This document shows positions 29,095-38,036 of a DNA stretch of 64,000 nucleotides, in pieces; position 1 is the stretch's first letter; the number at the start of each line of letters is the position of its first letter. The notes under the pieces are model-generated. The model had not been told where the DNA came from. It made no database searches and saw nothing but the letters and a program-made list of their open reading frames with translations. This DNA is from a virus, in the IMG/VR virus record IMGVR_UViG_3300038760_000071, positions 1 through 64,000 of that record; one strand, written 5' to 3'. The position numbers were made by a program, and so were the translations under genes.

Positions 29095-30192
29095 TTACGA
29101 CCCTAATCTTACACCATTGTTTATCCATTCTGCTGTAAAGTAGTCACTTACCATTAGGTTAGCATAGTCAGCAAGTAGTGAATTAAATGTTAACGAAACT
29201 GTATAAGCATCCGGTATGGGCACTCTAACAGACTTAGCACTAACATCCTCCCCTTTCAAATGTGGGAGAAAAACATTTTTGTATCGAACAGTGCCTTTAA
29301 AATCTACAGTCATATTACTTATATAAGAATAGGGGAAGGCGCAAATACCAGGTAAATTTATTGAATATATTTTAGGTGGAGCAGTTCTAGCGAAACTAGT
29401 TTTATATGGCTTGTTTTGAAACGCTAATAACCATAACAGCTCATAGTTAAGTTGATATGATTTTAGTGTGCCCCTATCAACAGTATTAAAGAGTGGGAAG
29501 TTAATAGTAATGCTTTTACCGGAATCCTCAAATTCATAATACTGTGGCTTCTGTATATATACACCTGGCTGAGCTATAAATGCAACATTTGCAATGTCTT
29601 CTACCACCTCCATACCTTTACTAATAACACTCTGTAGTCCTGAGTTACTACCTCCTGTACTCCAAGTATTTGTAAGACTCGGCATATTATCAAAATGAGG
29701 GAAGGCGTATTGAAACCCTGTTTTTTCGGTAAGATATATACCAATTAATGATTTAAGATTTGAGTTTGATAAAATACTACCATCTGAACTAGCTTTTATA
29801 TCCTTAAGAAGACTCTTAACCTTGCTTACCGAATTTTCTATAACATCCAAATTAATACTTTTCAACAGACTTGTTACGGTTGGTGATACGGTATCAACAG
29901 TCCTACTAATAGTAGATATATAGTATATAGCTCCAGATATAATTGAACTGTATTGCTGCTCTCGCTCAATTATACAGGCTTTAGGAACCCGTTGAAGCGC
30001 GCCTGATGTAGCTTTAGCACCAGAATACCAAGCAAAATTATCCACGACATTTATAATCTTTTTAGGCTTCAAGCGAAGCTGTGGATCTGTATTATGTGTT
30101 GTACTGGCTAAGGTTTCATCTCCACCAAAAGAGGCTAAAGCATCATTTGTCTTAACGTTTGATTTGGTAATATCTATTAACAAGGTACTCAT
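29095..30192 (-). CDS. 48: Baseplate tail-tube cap protein, gp48-like
   Basis: 365 residues, equal to T4 gp48 (364). The C-terminal tube-type fold ends in VRVPIPDAYTVSLTFNSLLADYANL, the IPDAY-x-V-x-LTF phrase characteristic of gp48-family caps. A GTVRYKNVFLPH segment lies before it. It caps the baseplate and starts tube polymerisation together with gp54. It follows the tape-measure gene by 1 nt and precedes the gp53-like gene by 1 nt, in a tight operon. Confidence 0.65.
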   Translation of the reverse strand: MSTLLIDITKSNVKTNDALASFGGDETLASTTHNTDPQLRLKPKKIINVVDNFAWYSGAKATSGALQRVPKACIIEREQQYSSIISGAIYYISTISRTVDTVSPTVTSLLKSINLDVIENSVSKVKSLLKDIKASSDGSILSNSNLKSLIGIYLTEKTGFQYAFPHFDNMPSLTNTWSTGGSNSGLQSVISKGMEVVEDIANVAFIAQPGVYIQKPQYYEFEDSGKSITINFPLFNTVDRGTLKSYQLNYELLWLLAFQNKPYKTSFARTAPPKIYSINLPGICAFPYSYISNMTVDFKGTVRYKNVFLPHLKGEDVSAKSVRVPIPDAYTVSLTFNSLLADYANLMVSDYFTAEWINNGVRLGS

Positions 30193-30193
30193 A

Positions 30194-32026
30194 TTATGAT
30201 GATGGGGCTAGACTATATGCATTAGTAAAATCGTCTCTAATATCCAAATTACGTACTATCGGTGCTGTATTATCCTTAATTTTTGTAGGGCTATTTGAAC
30301 TATTCTTTAATTCACGTGATGGTTTATTATTAAGATTTGCCTTCCCTATCTCAACCAGTCTAATTATGTTAGTTGATATAATATTAAGTGTATTAAGCTG
30401 TTGTTGATTAATTTCCTTTACTAAATTATTTACCTGCAAATTATCTGTTACTACCGGCTGTTTCGTGTTCGCAGACGCCTGGTCTTGACGTATTTTGGCT
30501 TGCTTCTGCCTCTCTGATGCATCTTTCTTCCGGAGGAACTCATTCCGCTGAGTCAGACCGTCAGGTGAGAGAATATCATCAGCACCACCATCTAAAAATG
30601 GAATAAACTTAGTAACACTATTAATCGCCCAATCTCGTATTTCTTTGATCTTCTTAGGTACAATTTCTCTAACTCGTTTCCATACTTTATTAAGAATGTC
30701 GCTCCAGCTATCACCAGACCCACCGGTGATGTAATCGCGAACTTTTTCCGCTTTATTACTTAACAAGCTTGTTAGTAAGTTAATGCCACCTCCTACAAGG
30801 TCACTTAACCCCTTACCACCCACAAATGCCAAAATTGAAGAGCCAAACATCTTCAACCCACCAGACAGGTCGCCATTATAAAATAATTTTAATGCCTTGC
30901 CCACCTGTATAAGACCCCCAATCACAGGGATATATTCTAATTTTGGGCCCAACGTTGTACTAATAGCAGATGCTATATAACTAAGAAAGCCTTGTTTCGG
31001 CTGCCCAGTGCCAGCCTTCTTTTCCTCCTTTGCTTTATACATATCATACAACAGTAATCCACCATCTATAAGGGATGATGCAACCCACCCGGCAGCTGGT
31101 ATAAAATCTAGTATTGCAGATATTAGCTCAAAAGTTGCAGGTATATAATCTTTATCCTTAAACCTTTTATAAGCAAATCCTAAACCTATCAACCCACCTA
31201 TATACGGTACAAATTTTAATTTCTTGAGTAGTGGTCCACCTATACCCCTTAAAGCGCCTTTCAATACATCGAACAGCCCCGAACCTGCTGCCTTCGCTCC
31301 CGTTAATAAACTACCCCCCTTCTTTGCAACCCCTTCCAGTCCCTCTACAAAAGATTTTACCAATTTATTTCCGTTTAAAAAGGTACGTATGCCGGCAAAC
31401 GCGTCTGCAATTGCAGACGTTATCGAGGGTATTATTTTACCTATAGTACGTAACATTACATCTATAGCGGTAAATGCGTTTGTGAACAGGGTTTTAACTG
31501 TTTTTAACATGTCACCTAATTTAGGCACCATCTTAGCTATAAACCTACCGACAGGGCCTAGAGCCTCAAACATTGCCCCAGCAACGGCAACGATGCCGAG
31601 TGCACCTAGTGCTAGTGCTAATAGCTTTGGACAAGATGAATTATCAGCTTCCTTAGACTGAACTTGATTTAATTTACCTACCTCTGCAACTTTACCTACG
31701 TTAGATGCTTTGAGGCTATCAGCCTCCGGTCCTTTAGGCATTATAACATCTTTTAAAATAGTAAATATTGATCTATACCTCTTCCTATCACTATCTGATA
31801 ACACTGAGTTGGTATCACCCATAGTTTGTAGCTTATCAGATATCTTATCAAGGGTCACCTGTTGCCCGGTTAGTAGCGCTATTAGTTGTGTCTCATCACT
31901 CCTACCACCATCCGGAATTACACCTTTTGCGGAGTCGTTTACATTGCCACGCTTTTCACCCAGACACTCTAGAAAGTTACCTACATATGATTTCTTTGGT
32001 GATTTTGATGTACTATCTACGGCCAC
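30194..32026 (-). CDS. Tape measure protein
   Basis: 610 residues; T4 gp29 has 590. Several strongly hydrophobic helices (LLALALGALGIVAVAGAMF, FVPYIGGLIGLGFAY, FIPAAGWVASSLIDGGLLLY) alternate with amphipathic, Lys-rich stretches. The N- and C-terminal regions are polar. This is the typical build of a tape measure protein that sets tail length and crosses the host membrane. It lies between gp26-like genes and the gp48 cap. The start is GTG at 32026, exactly 5 nt after a CTAAATA box; the overlapping ATG leads to a stop after three codons. Confidence 0.7.
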   Translation of the reverse strand: MAVDSTSKSPKKSYVGNFLECLGEKRGNVNDSAKGVIPDGGRSDETQLIALLTGQQVTLDKISDKLQTMGDTNSVLSDSDRKRYRSIFTILKDVIMPKGPEADSLKASNVGKVAEVGKLNQVQSKEADNSSCPKLLALALGALGIVAVAGAMFEALGPVGRFIAKMVPKLGDMLKTVKTLFTNAFTAIDVMLRTIGKIIPSITSAIADAFAGIRTFLNGNKLVKSFVEGLEGVAKKGGSLLTGAKAAGSGLFDVLKGALRGIGGPLLKKLKFVPYIGGLIGLGFAYKRFKDKDYIPATFELISAILDFIPAAGWVASSLIDGGLLLYDMYKAKEEKKAGTGQPKQGFLSYIASAISTTLGPKLEYIPVIGGLIQVGKALKLFYNGDLSGGLKMFGSSILAFVGGKGLSDLVGGGINLLTSLLSNKAEKVRDYITGGSGDSWSDILNKVWKRVREIVPKKIKEIRDWAINSVTKFIPFLDGGADDILSPDGLTQRNEFLRKKDASERQKQAKIRQDQASANTKQPVVTDNLQVNNLVKEINQQQLNTLNIISTNIIRLVEIGKANLNNKPSRELKNSSNSPTKIKDNTAPIVRNLDIRDDFTNAYSLAPSS

Positions 32027-32031
32027 ATAAA

Positions 32032-32039
32032 TATTTAGT
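32032..32039 (-). promoter_or_regulatory. Late promoter box, N5 before GTG
   Basis: Minus-strand ACTAAATA followed by tttat and the GTG start of the tape measure gene. The spacing selects GTG over the overlapping ATG. Confidence 0.55.
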
Positions 32040-32766
32040 CACTAGATAAGAGACTAACATCTATTTCTACTAGAGCACCATCTTCAAATGTTAGATAATC
32101 ATTACATTTTGTCTTAACATCAACAATAAAATCAAGTATAATATTATTAAGCTTTAATGGTAACCTCTCTATAACTGATTTTTTTTCATAAACACTGATA
32201 TCATTAAAATCTAGCGTTATTTCTCCTATTTCGACAGATTGAACATATTTCATAATCTCATATGTTAGCAATAGACTTACCGTATCTGTCTTTTTTTGAT
32301 CATCAGACAACTTATTTAATTCCGCCACCAATCTTTTGCATATAGAAGTATCTGTTGTGAGGGTAGGTATTCGTAAATTGCATGTAATATTATCGCTTGT
32401 TACAGATTGAGTTTCAGTAAATGAATTGTAATCGATATCTTTCAATTCATTTAAATCATACTGTTTGTCTTTAATTGTAATGTGATCTTTAAGAGATAAC
32501 TTTCTCAAATTAATAATAATAACCGGCTTATCAACGATATTAAATTCAATAGATTCCTTACAATTATTAACTATAAATTCATTATAAAGAATATTACTAT
32601 TAATAATACCAGTAACACCTTCAAACGCTGTTCTAAGTAATTGCTTTTGCTGATTAACGTTAAACAGATCAAATTCTATACTCTTATTAATAGATGGTAC
32701 ATGTACTACCGCAACTGTGTTATCACCAGTCTTTTCGAGCTCAGTTAGAAATTCTTTAATATCCAC
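32035..32766 (-). CDS. gp26/gp51-like baseplate assembly protein
   Basis: 243 residues with an acidic, helical C-terminus. The N-terminus (IKEFLTELEKTGDNTVAVVHVPS, then NKSIEFDLFNVNQQKQLLRTAF) and the second half parallel the preceding 266-residue gene: both carry a conserved ~LPLKLNNIILDFI / LPANVFTIINKFL segment. Together they look like a duplicated T4_baseplate (gp26) family pair. In T4, gp26 and gp51 assist hub assembly. The start is GTG, 6 nt after an ATAAATA box. Confidence 0.5.
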   Translation of the reverse strand: MDIKEFLTELEKTGDNTVAVVHVPSINKSIEFDLFNVNQQKQLLRTAFEGVTGIINSNILYNEFIVNNCKESIEFNIVDKPVIIINLRKLSLKDHITIKDKQYDLNELKDIDYNSFTETQSVTSDNITCNLRIPTLTTDTSICKRLVAELNKLSDDQKKTDTVSLLLTYEIMKYVQSVEIGEITLDFNDISVYEKKSVIERLPLKLNNIILDFIVDVKTKCNDYLTFEDGALVEIDVSLLSSD

Positions 32767-32787
32767 ATTATGTATTTATTAATACAT

Positions 32788-33588
32788 CTAGTTTTTCAAC
32801 TCTTTATTTTCATTGTGAATCGTCTTATTATGTATGTTTAAAAATATCTTAGACTCTATAGGTGATAAATTGTAGAATGTATTTGTACCTGGTAATATTT
32901 TCTGGAAGAACATGTATATTAATTCATAATAGGATTTTATATCTACCCTATATATGTTTGAGATAAATTGCATAACACCATTACCTACTATATCAACCTT
33001 TATCTCCTCAATACCAAATTGATCATTTTGCTGTATAATTGTAATATTAAGCAGCTCGTTAGATATATTATCTAAAAATTTATTAATTATAGTGAATACA
33101 TTAGCTGGTAGTTTACTCATAACCTGATTTTGTTCAGACACAGTTAAGTCTTTAAATTCTACTCGCTTATTATTAATAGTAATAAATTTAATAACCGATG
33201 TTAATAGATCGTCAATATCCTCGAAGAATGAGCAATTTGGTATACCTAAGCCTATTGTAAGATTGTCTACCACTATCTCCGTATCTAAATCTTTAAAGTT
33301 AGATTCCAGCTTCTCTAAAACTGTATCTAAGCTAATATCCACATTCTTACCATCTTTTGTTGTGAACGATAATGTCTCGCCAACAAACAACATCCTCACA
33401 TATATCAACATATAAAATCTATCATAAATATCAAGATCTTTATCTAAATATAACTCCTCAAATAATTCATTTAACCCAACTAAATCATTATTTTCACAAA
33501 ACTTTATAATATTTATATATTCCTTATTCTTAAGTTCGCGAACTCGCCGCTTTTTATTACTTGGGAGAGTTATTTCTGCTGTAAACAT
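32788..33588 (-). CDS. 26: gp26-like baseplate hub assembly protein
   Basis: 266 residues; T4 gp26 has 208. The opening SNKKRRVRELKNKEYINIIKFCENND matches the gp26 family pattern of a strand, then a basic residue cluster, then a helix. The helical middle (ELFEELYLDKDLDIYDRFYMLIYVRM) and the MSKLPANVFTIINKFLDNI segment follow. The ATG overlaps the gp54-like stop by one base. The next gene appears to be a divergent paralogue. Confidence 0.6.
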   Translation of the reverse strand: MFTAEITLPSNKKRRVRELKNKEYINIIKFCENNDLVGLNELFEELYLDKDLDIYDRFYMLIYVRMLFVGETLSFTTKDGKNVDISLDTVLEKLESNFKDLDTEIVVDNLTIGLGIPNCSFFEDIDDLLTSVIKFITINNKRVEFKDLTVSEQNQVMSKLPANVFTIINKFLDNISNELLNITIIQQNDQFGIEEIKVDIVGNGVMQFISNIYRVDIKSYYELIYMFFQKILPGTNTFYNLSPIESKIFLNIHNKTIHNENKELKN

Positions 33589-34337
33589 TATGAGGTGCGG
33601 CTAACCCCTTCAACTGTTACAGCACCTCTACTAATATCCTTTATTGTGTAATGTGAGAAGATAAATGATACGGTCTTAACTAGTTCATCGAAGCTTAAAT
33701 CATTATAACTAATCTTATCAGCCTCAATATTTGTAGGAGCGCAATCTTTAAACGTTAGTTGCTTGCGAGCTTTATATTCTACTTGTGGTCTAGTTAGTTT
33801 TTGCGACGACGCCACCTTATTTTTATAAGATCCCTGTGCGCGTGAGTATAAGGTAGCTACTATATTACATTTAATAGGTGCCTCATCATCTTCAATAAGC
33901 CCTTTATACGAGCATGCAACTACCCACGGTCGTATAAAGAAATCAATTATATCTCTATTTGTCTCTAGGAACGATATATCAATCTTATTACTCGAGCCAT
34001 AATCAGATCGCCTATCACCAACATACCCGGAACCGAATCCACCTGACCCTGGAACTGGCGCAGTAGTTACACTAAATTCTTCAGCGGGGAAGGATATAGC
34101 TTGAGCTAACAAATACCCAACACCGGTTTGATTATCTGTTTGATTATCTATTAACTTACTATCAACAGTCCAGACTTGTGGCTCATATAGGTTTACCCAA
34201 TATGAAATATTGGAACCAAGCTTCGTCATACTAGTACCATCCGTGGTACTAAAGTCTAATGTCCATAAAAATTTTAGCGGGATGTCATTATCCCAATCCT
34301 GGAATAACTTTAGTCTAGATAGAACTGGCTGTGGCAC
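33588..34337 (-). CDS. 54: Baseplate tube initiator, gp54-like
   Basis: 249 residues; T4 gp54 has 320. The tube-fold C-terminus reads IVATLYSRAQ, RKQLTFKDCAPTNIEADKISY and VSFIFSHYTI, paralleling the gp54 pattern of LxSR, hTFxxChP, LSY and FxFxY. A preceding DFFIRPWVVACSYKG segment fits the tube fold. It seeds tube and sheath assembly on the baseplate. The start is GTG at 34337, exactly 5 nt after TTAAATA, and it follows the tube gene by 12 nt. Confidence 0.6.
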   Translation of the reverse strand: MPQPVLSRLKLFQDWDNDIPLKFLWTLDFSTTDGTSMTKLGSNISYWVNLYEPQVWTVDSKLIDNQTDNQTGVGYLLAQAISFPAEEFSVTTAPVPGSGGFGSGYVGDRRSDYGSSNKIDISFLETNRDIIDFFIRPWVVACSYKGLIEDDEAPIKCNIVATLYSRAQGSYKNKVASSQKLTRPQVEYKARKQLTFKDCAPTNIEADKISYNDLSFDELVKTVSFIFSHYTIKDISRGAVTVEGVSRTS

Positions 34338-34342
34338 TTAAT

Positions 34343-34350
34343 TATTTAAT
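34343..34350 (-). promoter_or_regulatory. Late promoter box, N5 before GTG
   Basis: Minus-strand ATTAAATA plus attaa before the GTG of the gp54-like gene. The box overlaps the stop codon of the tube gene. Confidence 0.5.
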
Positions 34351-34886
34351 CACCTAACCTTGTTATAAAAGTGATAAGCTACTGTAGCTTTAACTTCAAC
34401 AGTTTCACCGGTACCACCAGATATGTTATATTCTATACCTTCAATGTTACGTAGAGAGGCTCCAACCAGTTTATATTCAGCAATAGGCTCTAGATCTTTA
34501 TCAAGTTGCGCTAGGTGGATAAAGAAATCATCATCTGGGGTACCAAACTCCCCTGTAGATGTAGTGTCATCAAATAGAGCTCTAGATGCATCCTCAAAGT
34601 AATTTCTGAGTTCACTTTTTGCATCTAAGAAGAATGTTAAATTATAACCTTCTGAACCTGGATACTTAACACTACCTGGTATATTAAAGTCGAGTCCCAT
34701 ATAAGGAGCTGCAACATTTGTAATAGTTCTACCTGGTAATGCTGCAGTCTTAACATATACCAACTCATTCTCTGTTAAAGCAGGAACACCCTGTAGTTGC
34801 AGCTGCGTTAACCTGAAGAGAAAATCACGACTAAAGTCACGATCTGCGGCAACGCGATAAAAGTTTTGAATCGATTGATTGACCAT
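34350..34886 (-). CDS. 19: Tail tube protein gp19-like
   Basis: 178 residues; T4 gp19 has 163. It opens with FYRVAADRDFSRDFLFRLTQL, followed by KTAALPGRTITNVAAPYMGLDFNIPG and YNLTFFLDAKSELRNYFEDAS, the usual gp19 order. The C-terminal strand VEVKATVAYHFYN matches the conserved end. It forms the stacked hexameric inner tube. It is set apart from the sheath gene by a terminator and has its own late box 5 nt before the ATG. Confidence 0.85.
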   Translation of the reverse strand: MVNQSIQNFYRVAADRDFSRDFLFRLTQLQLQGVPALTENELVYVKTAALPGRTITNVAAPYMGLDFNIPGSVKYPGSEGYNLTFFLDAKSELRNYFEDASRALFDDTTSTGEFGTPDDDFFIHLAQLDKDLEPIAEYKLVGASLRNIEGIEYNISGGTGETVEVKATVAYHFYNKVR

Positions 34887-34891
34887 AATAA

Positions 34892-34899
34892 TATTTATG
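34892..34899 (-). promoter_or_regulatory. Late promoter box of the tail tube gene
   Basis: Minus-strand CATAAATA followed by ttatt and the ATG at 34886. It allows tube protein to be made independently of the sheath transcript. Confidence 0.65.
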
Positions 34900-34973
34900 T
34901 CCTTCAGCTAAATTTACTGAGATGATGATTACATTTTAGTAAAATATTTTAGTATGAAGGTCATTACAATAAA

Positions 34974-35001
34974 AAGCCGTGGCCTTTTAAGGCCACGGCT
35001 T
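34974..35001 (-). terminator. Rho-independent terminator after the sheath gene
   Basis: A perfect 13-bp stem (AAGCCGTGGCCTT) with a 2-nt loop, followed on the minus strand by CTTTTTATT. It begins 43 nt after the sheath stop. The remaining gap to 34887 holds only the tube promoter. Confidence 0.9.
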
Positions 35002-35044
35002 GGAGGGAAGAAATTATACACCAATAATAATTTCTTCCGAGGGA

Positions 35045-37396
35045 TTACCCACCGATGATCTCCTCAAAGTTTGCATCCGTAGAGGTGGCGTAGAAATTCA
35101 CCAATATAAATTCTGCTGTACGTACCGGTTTTAGATATATATCTACAACCAACTCATTCTGGTCAATAACAGTAGGTGTATTGTTACGTTCATCACAAAC
35201 AATAATATAATCATATAGACCATCATCCGCTTTAACTCTCTCAAAGAATGGAGTTAATGTATTAACAACACGTGTTCTTGTGAATAGTGTATTATTCTCA
35301 AACAAGAAATACTGCATTGTGCGCTTTGTAATCTTTTCCAAGTAGATGAATGTTCTTCGAACATTGATTCTATCAAACGCACTAGGCTTTCTAAGAAGGG
35401 TCTTTTGTCCAAAGAATACATTACCTTGATCTGCGAGAGTTGTAATAGGGTTTAAATTTGATGTATATAAATCATCTCGCTGTCTCTGGTTTGGTGAGAG
35501 TGCAATATCACTAGCATCTGTTATAATACCTCTATTTAAACCAGCCGGCGCACCCCATGGGCCGATCTGAGCATCTGTACTAGCCATTTTAGCGGAAGCG
35601 AAGCCAGACGGTGGTACATACACATATAAACCGGAGTAGTTGTCATACACCTTCATATAGTTCGCGTAGACAGTTGCATATGAAGTGTTTGCTAGCTCAA
35701 ACTGATGTCTTAATGCCCAATATGCATGAACATAAAAGTTTTTAGTTTTATCATCTTGAATTTTGTTATCCTTACCAGTTACTACGATCTGTCTAATCGG
35801 GTCTGCAATATATAGAATATCACCTCTACCACCATCTTTAACAGGTCCACAGAAAGTAGCAAACTTATTAAAGATTGTAGTATATGCTGTCCTAGCTTTT
35901 GTACCTGTAGCATTTAGATCATTTGATGTTCTTAGAGCTTCGATAGATGTAGTTGTACGAGTATCATCATAACCATACCCGGAGAGCGAAGCACTTGCTG
36001 TTTGGTTATATGTCCATATGGAACCAATACCACCCTCAGCAATAATATCAATATTAAATTTCCTATCATTCCTGATTCGATCAAGCGCGCGATCCAGTTT
36101 CTGTGGAATGTTGCCGGCTACCTTTGTCTCTAAGTTTGTTTCACCATAAGCACCTAACGCATATATTGAATCAGCCGTCCCAATGGCATTAATCGCGTCG
36201 GTCATAAAGGATCCGTCGGCGTATCCAGCACCAACAATCGATGATAAAATATTGCCATTTGTAAAATTATCAGATAAGGATTGAGTTAAAACTCTCAATT
36301 TCGTTCTAGGGGTACCATCAGAATTAAGCTTAACACCACTTATCTGATCAGACAAAAACGGGTTAACAATAATATCAATATTTCTAGAGTCATTCTCAAC
36401 ATTTTCTAAGAAGTAGTTAATTGGTGCACCACCATTATCGGAATTACGTTGTCTATAATAACCGATTGACCCATTATAACCTTCCTCTAATAGATAATCT
36501 AGTCTGTTTGCCTCTTTAGAGAAAACAGATTGTCTAAGCTTAAAGACTCCAATATTGAGAGCGTCATCAAATTCTCTAGTGGAAATGTCATAACCAGTGA
36601 TTCGATCCTCCATCACTTGTGAGATGGAGTTTGTCGCCGGGTTATCGCCAAACTCTGGTGTAGCTGATAGAGCAAATTCCAACCTACTGGTTGGCACTGT
36701 TGTATATGAATCAATACCAGATACACTAGCAGACTGTGTTACTGTCTCAACACTTAGGATAGACTCAAAAGCACGTGCTGGGTTAATATTAGTATTATCT
36801 GCAATACCTAAATAATATCCATTAAACTGACCATCAATAACAGTCTGAGATTTGTTAACTACAATTAAAGCTGCACCTGATAAGGCTGTAAGCGTTTTCC
36901 AACTGGTAGGGGCGGTGGCTGCTGAACCCCAACCGACAGGAAATAGCTCACCACTTTTAAGTTGTAAGTATTCCTGCTCTGTAATATTATATTGTTTAGG
37001 TGCACCTAAGAAATAAGAGCCTGCGCTTACAGTAAAGTTTTGTGTAGCTACTTCTGCAGTTCTATCATAACCCTTGGCGGGGTATGCTAAAACACTGTAA
37101 TAAGAACCAAACCCGTCACCACCGGCCTCACCATATGGTAATCGATTAACTAGCAAACTACCTGTAGAGTTTAGTGCTGCTCTAGCAGTATGATAAAAGT
37201 ATCTCTCAGCCGGTGTTCTCGGTGATCCGTAAATTTGCTCAAATTCAGTAATATTGCTCACCCCAACTACTTCATCTGTTGGACCTTGGTTCGCAAACCC
37301 GGTAATGTAGGTAGTTGTACCCTGTGAAACAGTTCTTAGGGAGAGATCACTTTCTCGGATCTCAACCCCTGGCGATTGTATTGTGCGCTTGGACAT
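35045..37396 (-). CDS. 18: Tail sheath protein gp18-like
   Basis: 783 residues; T4 gp18 has 659. The N-terminus (QSPGVEIRESDLSLRTVSQGTTTYITGFANQGP) is a textbook sheath start, followed by FEQIYGSP. The C-terminal sheath core reads VRRTFIYLEKITKRTMQYFLFENN, then VVDIYLKPVRTAEFILVNFYAT. It contracts during injection. The extra length lies in variable middle domains. CATAAATA lies 5 nt before the ATG, and a strong terminator follows the gene. Confidence 0.93.
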   Translation of the reverse strand: MSKRTIQSPGVEIRESDLSLRTVSQGTTTYITGFANQGPTDEVVGVSNITEFEQIYGSPRTPAERYFYHTARAALNSTGSLLVNRLPYGEAGGDGFGSYYSVLAYPAKGYDRTAEVATQNFTVSAGSYFLGAPKQYNITEQEYLQLKSGELFPVGWGSAATAPTSWKTLTALSGAALIVVNKSQTVIDGQFNGYYLGIADNTNINPARAFESILSVETVTQSASVSGIDSYTTVPTSRLEFALSATPEFGDNPATNSISQVMEDRITGYDISTREFDDALNIGVFKLRQSVFSKEANRLDYLLEEGYNGSIGYYRQRNSDNGGAPINYFLENVENDSRNIDIIVNPFLSDQISGVKLNSDGTPRTKLRVLTQSLSDNFTNGNILSSIVGAGYADGSFMTDAINAIGTADSIYALGAYGETNLETKVAGNIPQKLDRALDRIRNDRKFNIDIIAEGGIGSIWTYNQTASASLSGYGYDDTRTTTSIEALRTSNDLNATGTKARTAYTTIFNKFATFCGPVKDGGRGDILYIADPIRQIVVTGKDNKIQDDKTKNFYVHAYWALRHQFELANTSYATVYANYMKVYDNYSGLYVYVPPSGFASAKMASTDAQIGPWGAPAGLNRGIITDASDIALSPNQRQRDDLYTSNLNPITTLADQGNVFFGQKTLLRKPSAFDRINVRRTFIYLEKITKRTMQYFLFENNTLFTRTRVVNTLTPFFERVKADDGLYDYIIVCDERNNTPTVIDQNELVVDIYLKPVRTAEFILVNFYATSTDANFEEIIGG

Positions 37397-37401
37397 AAAA
37401 T

Positions 37402-37409
37402 TATTTATG
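37402..37409 (-). promoter_or_regulatory. Late promoter box of the sheath gene
   Basis: Minus-strand CATAAATA followed by atttt and the ATG at 37396. Confidence 0.65.
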
Positions 37410-37447
37410 GTATTTTACACAATAATTGCTAGTTTCTAAAACCTTAT

Positions 37448-38023
37448 TTATAAATTAAGCAATTTAGTATGTAACTGAGAATAAACAAAAGTCATAGAAG
37501 TGTTTATTTCGGCTGCGTCTCTGTAATTATACGCAATATTACCCAAAACTGTAGGAAATGCTTTAGTGTATGTAAACTGTATTCGTTTGTTTTCATACTC
37601 ATCAACACCATATATTGTCATATCAGTCTGATAGTTACTATATTCACTACTAACAAGATTATCAGCATCATACAGACCCGTTTTATCATCATGCATTAAA
37701 TCTAACCATTTATATATTACCCAATAGTTATTAAACTCGTTATCAACTGTAAAGTCGATAGTAACCGGTGGGTAAGCATCTCTAGCATGTGACGATTGAT
37801 AGAGGGTATTCCCCGCGTAAGGTATTTTCATAGCAGGTACAACTAGCTCTGGAACAACAGTACCATAAATTGAAAATTGGAATGAATCTTCAGAAACATT
37901 AAATGATGCCCGAGTATCTCTTTTCTGAACTTTACGTAATGCTAGTGGTAGCTGGAAAACCATTATAAATTTGTCTATCCGGCCCTTATTGAGTAGGGAT
38001 TGTTTATTTACATTTGTAGGCAT
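37448..38023 (-). CDS. Tube-fold tail protein
   Basis: 191 residues. DKFIMVFQLPLALRKV is followed by FQFSIYGTVVPELVVPAMKIPYAG, a strand-rich core PPVTIDFTVDNEFNNYWVIYKWLDLMHDD, and a C-terminal ALG-type strand pair. This fits the gp19-like tube fold. It lies between the terminase and the sheath, where some T4-like phages carry a second tube-like or tail-completion protein. It could be a tube-terminus protein (gp3-like). CATAAATA lies 5 nt before the ATG. Confidence 0.55.
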   Translation of the reverse strand: MPTNVNKQSLLNKGRIDKFIMVFQLPLALRKVQKRDTRASFNVSEDSFQFSIYGTVVPELVVPAMKIPYAGNTLYQSSHARDAYPPVTIDFTVDNEFNNYWVIYKWLDLMHDDKTGLYDADNLVSSEYSNYQTDMTIYGVDEYENKRIQFTYTKAFPTVLGNIAYNYRDAAEINTSMTFVYSQLHTKLLNL

Positions 38024-38028
38024 AATAA

Positions 38029-38036
38029 TATTTATG
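38029..38036 (-). promoter_or_regulatory. Late promoter box, N5 before ATG
   Basis: Minus-strand CATAAATA followed by ttatt and the ATG at 38023. It overlaps the end of the terminase C-terminal gene. Confidence 0.6.
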
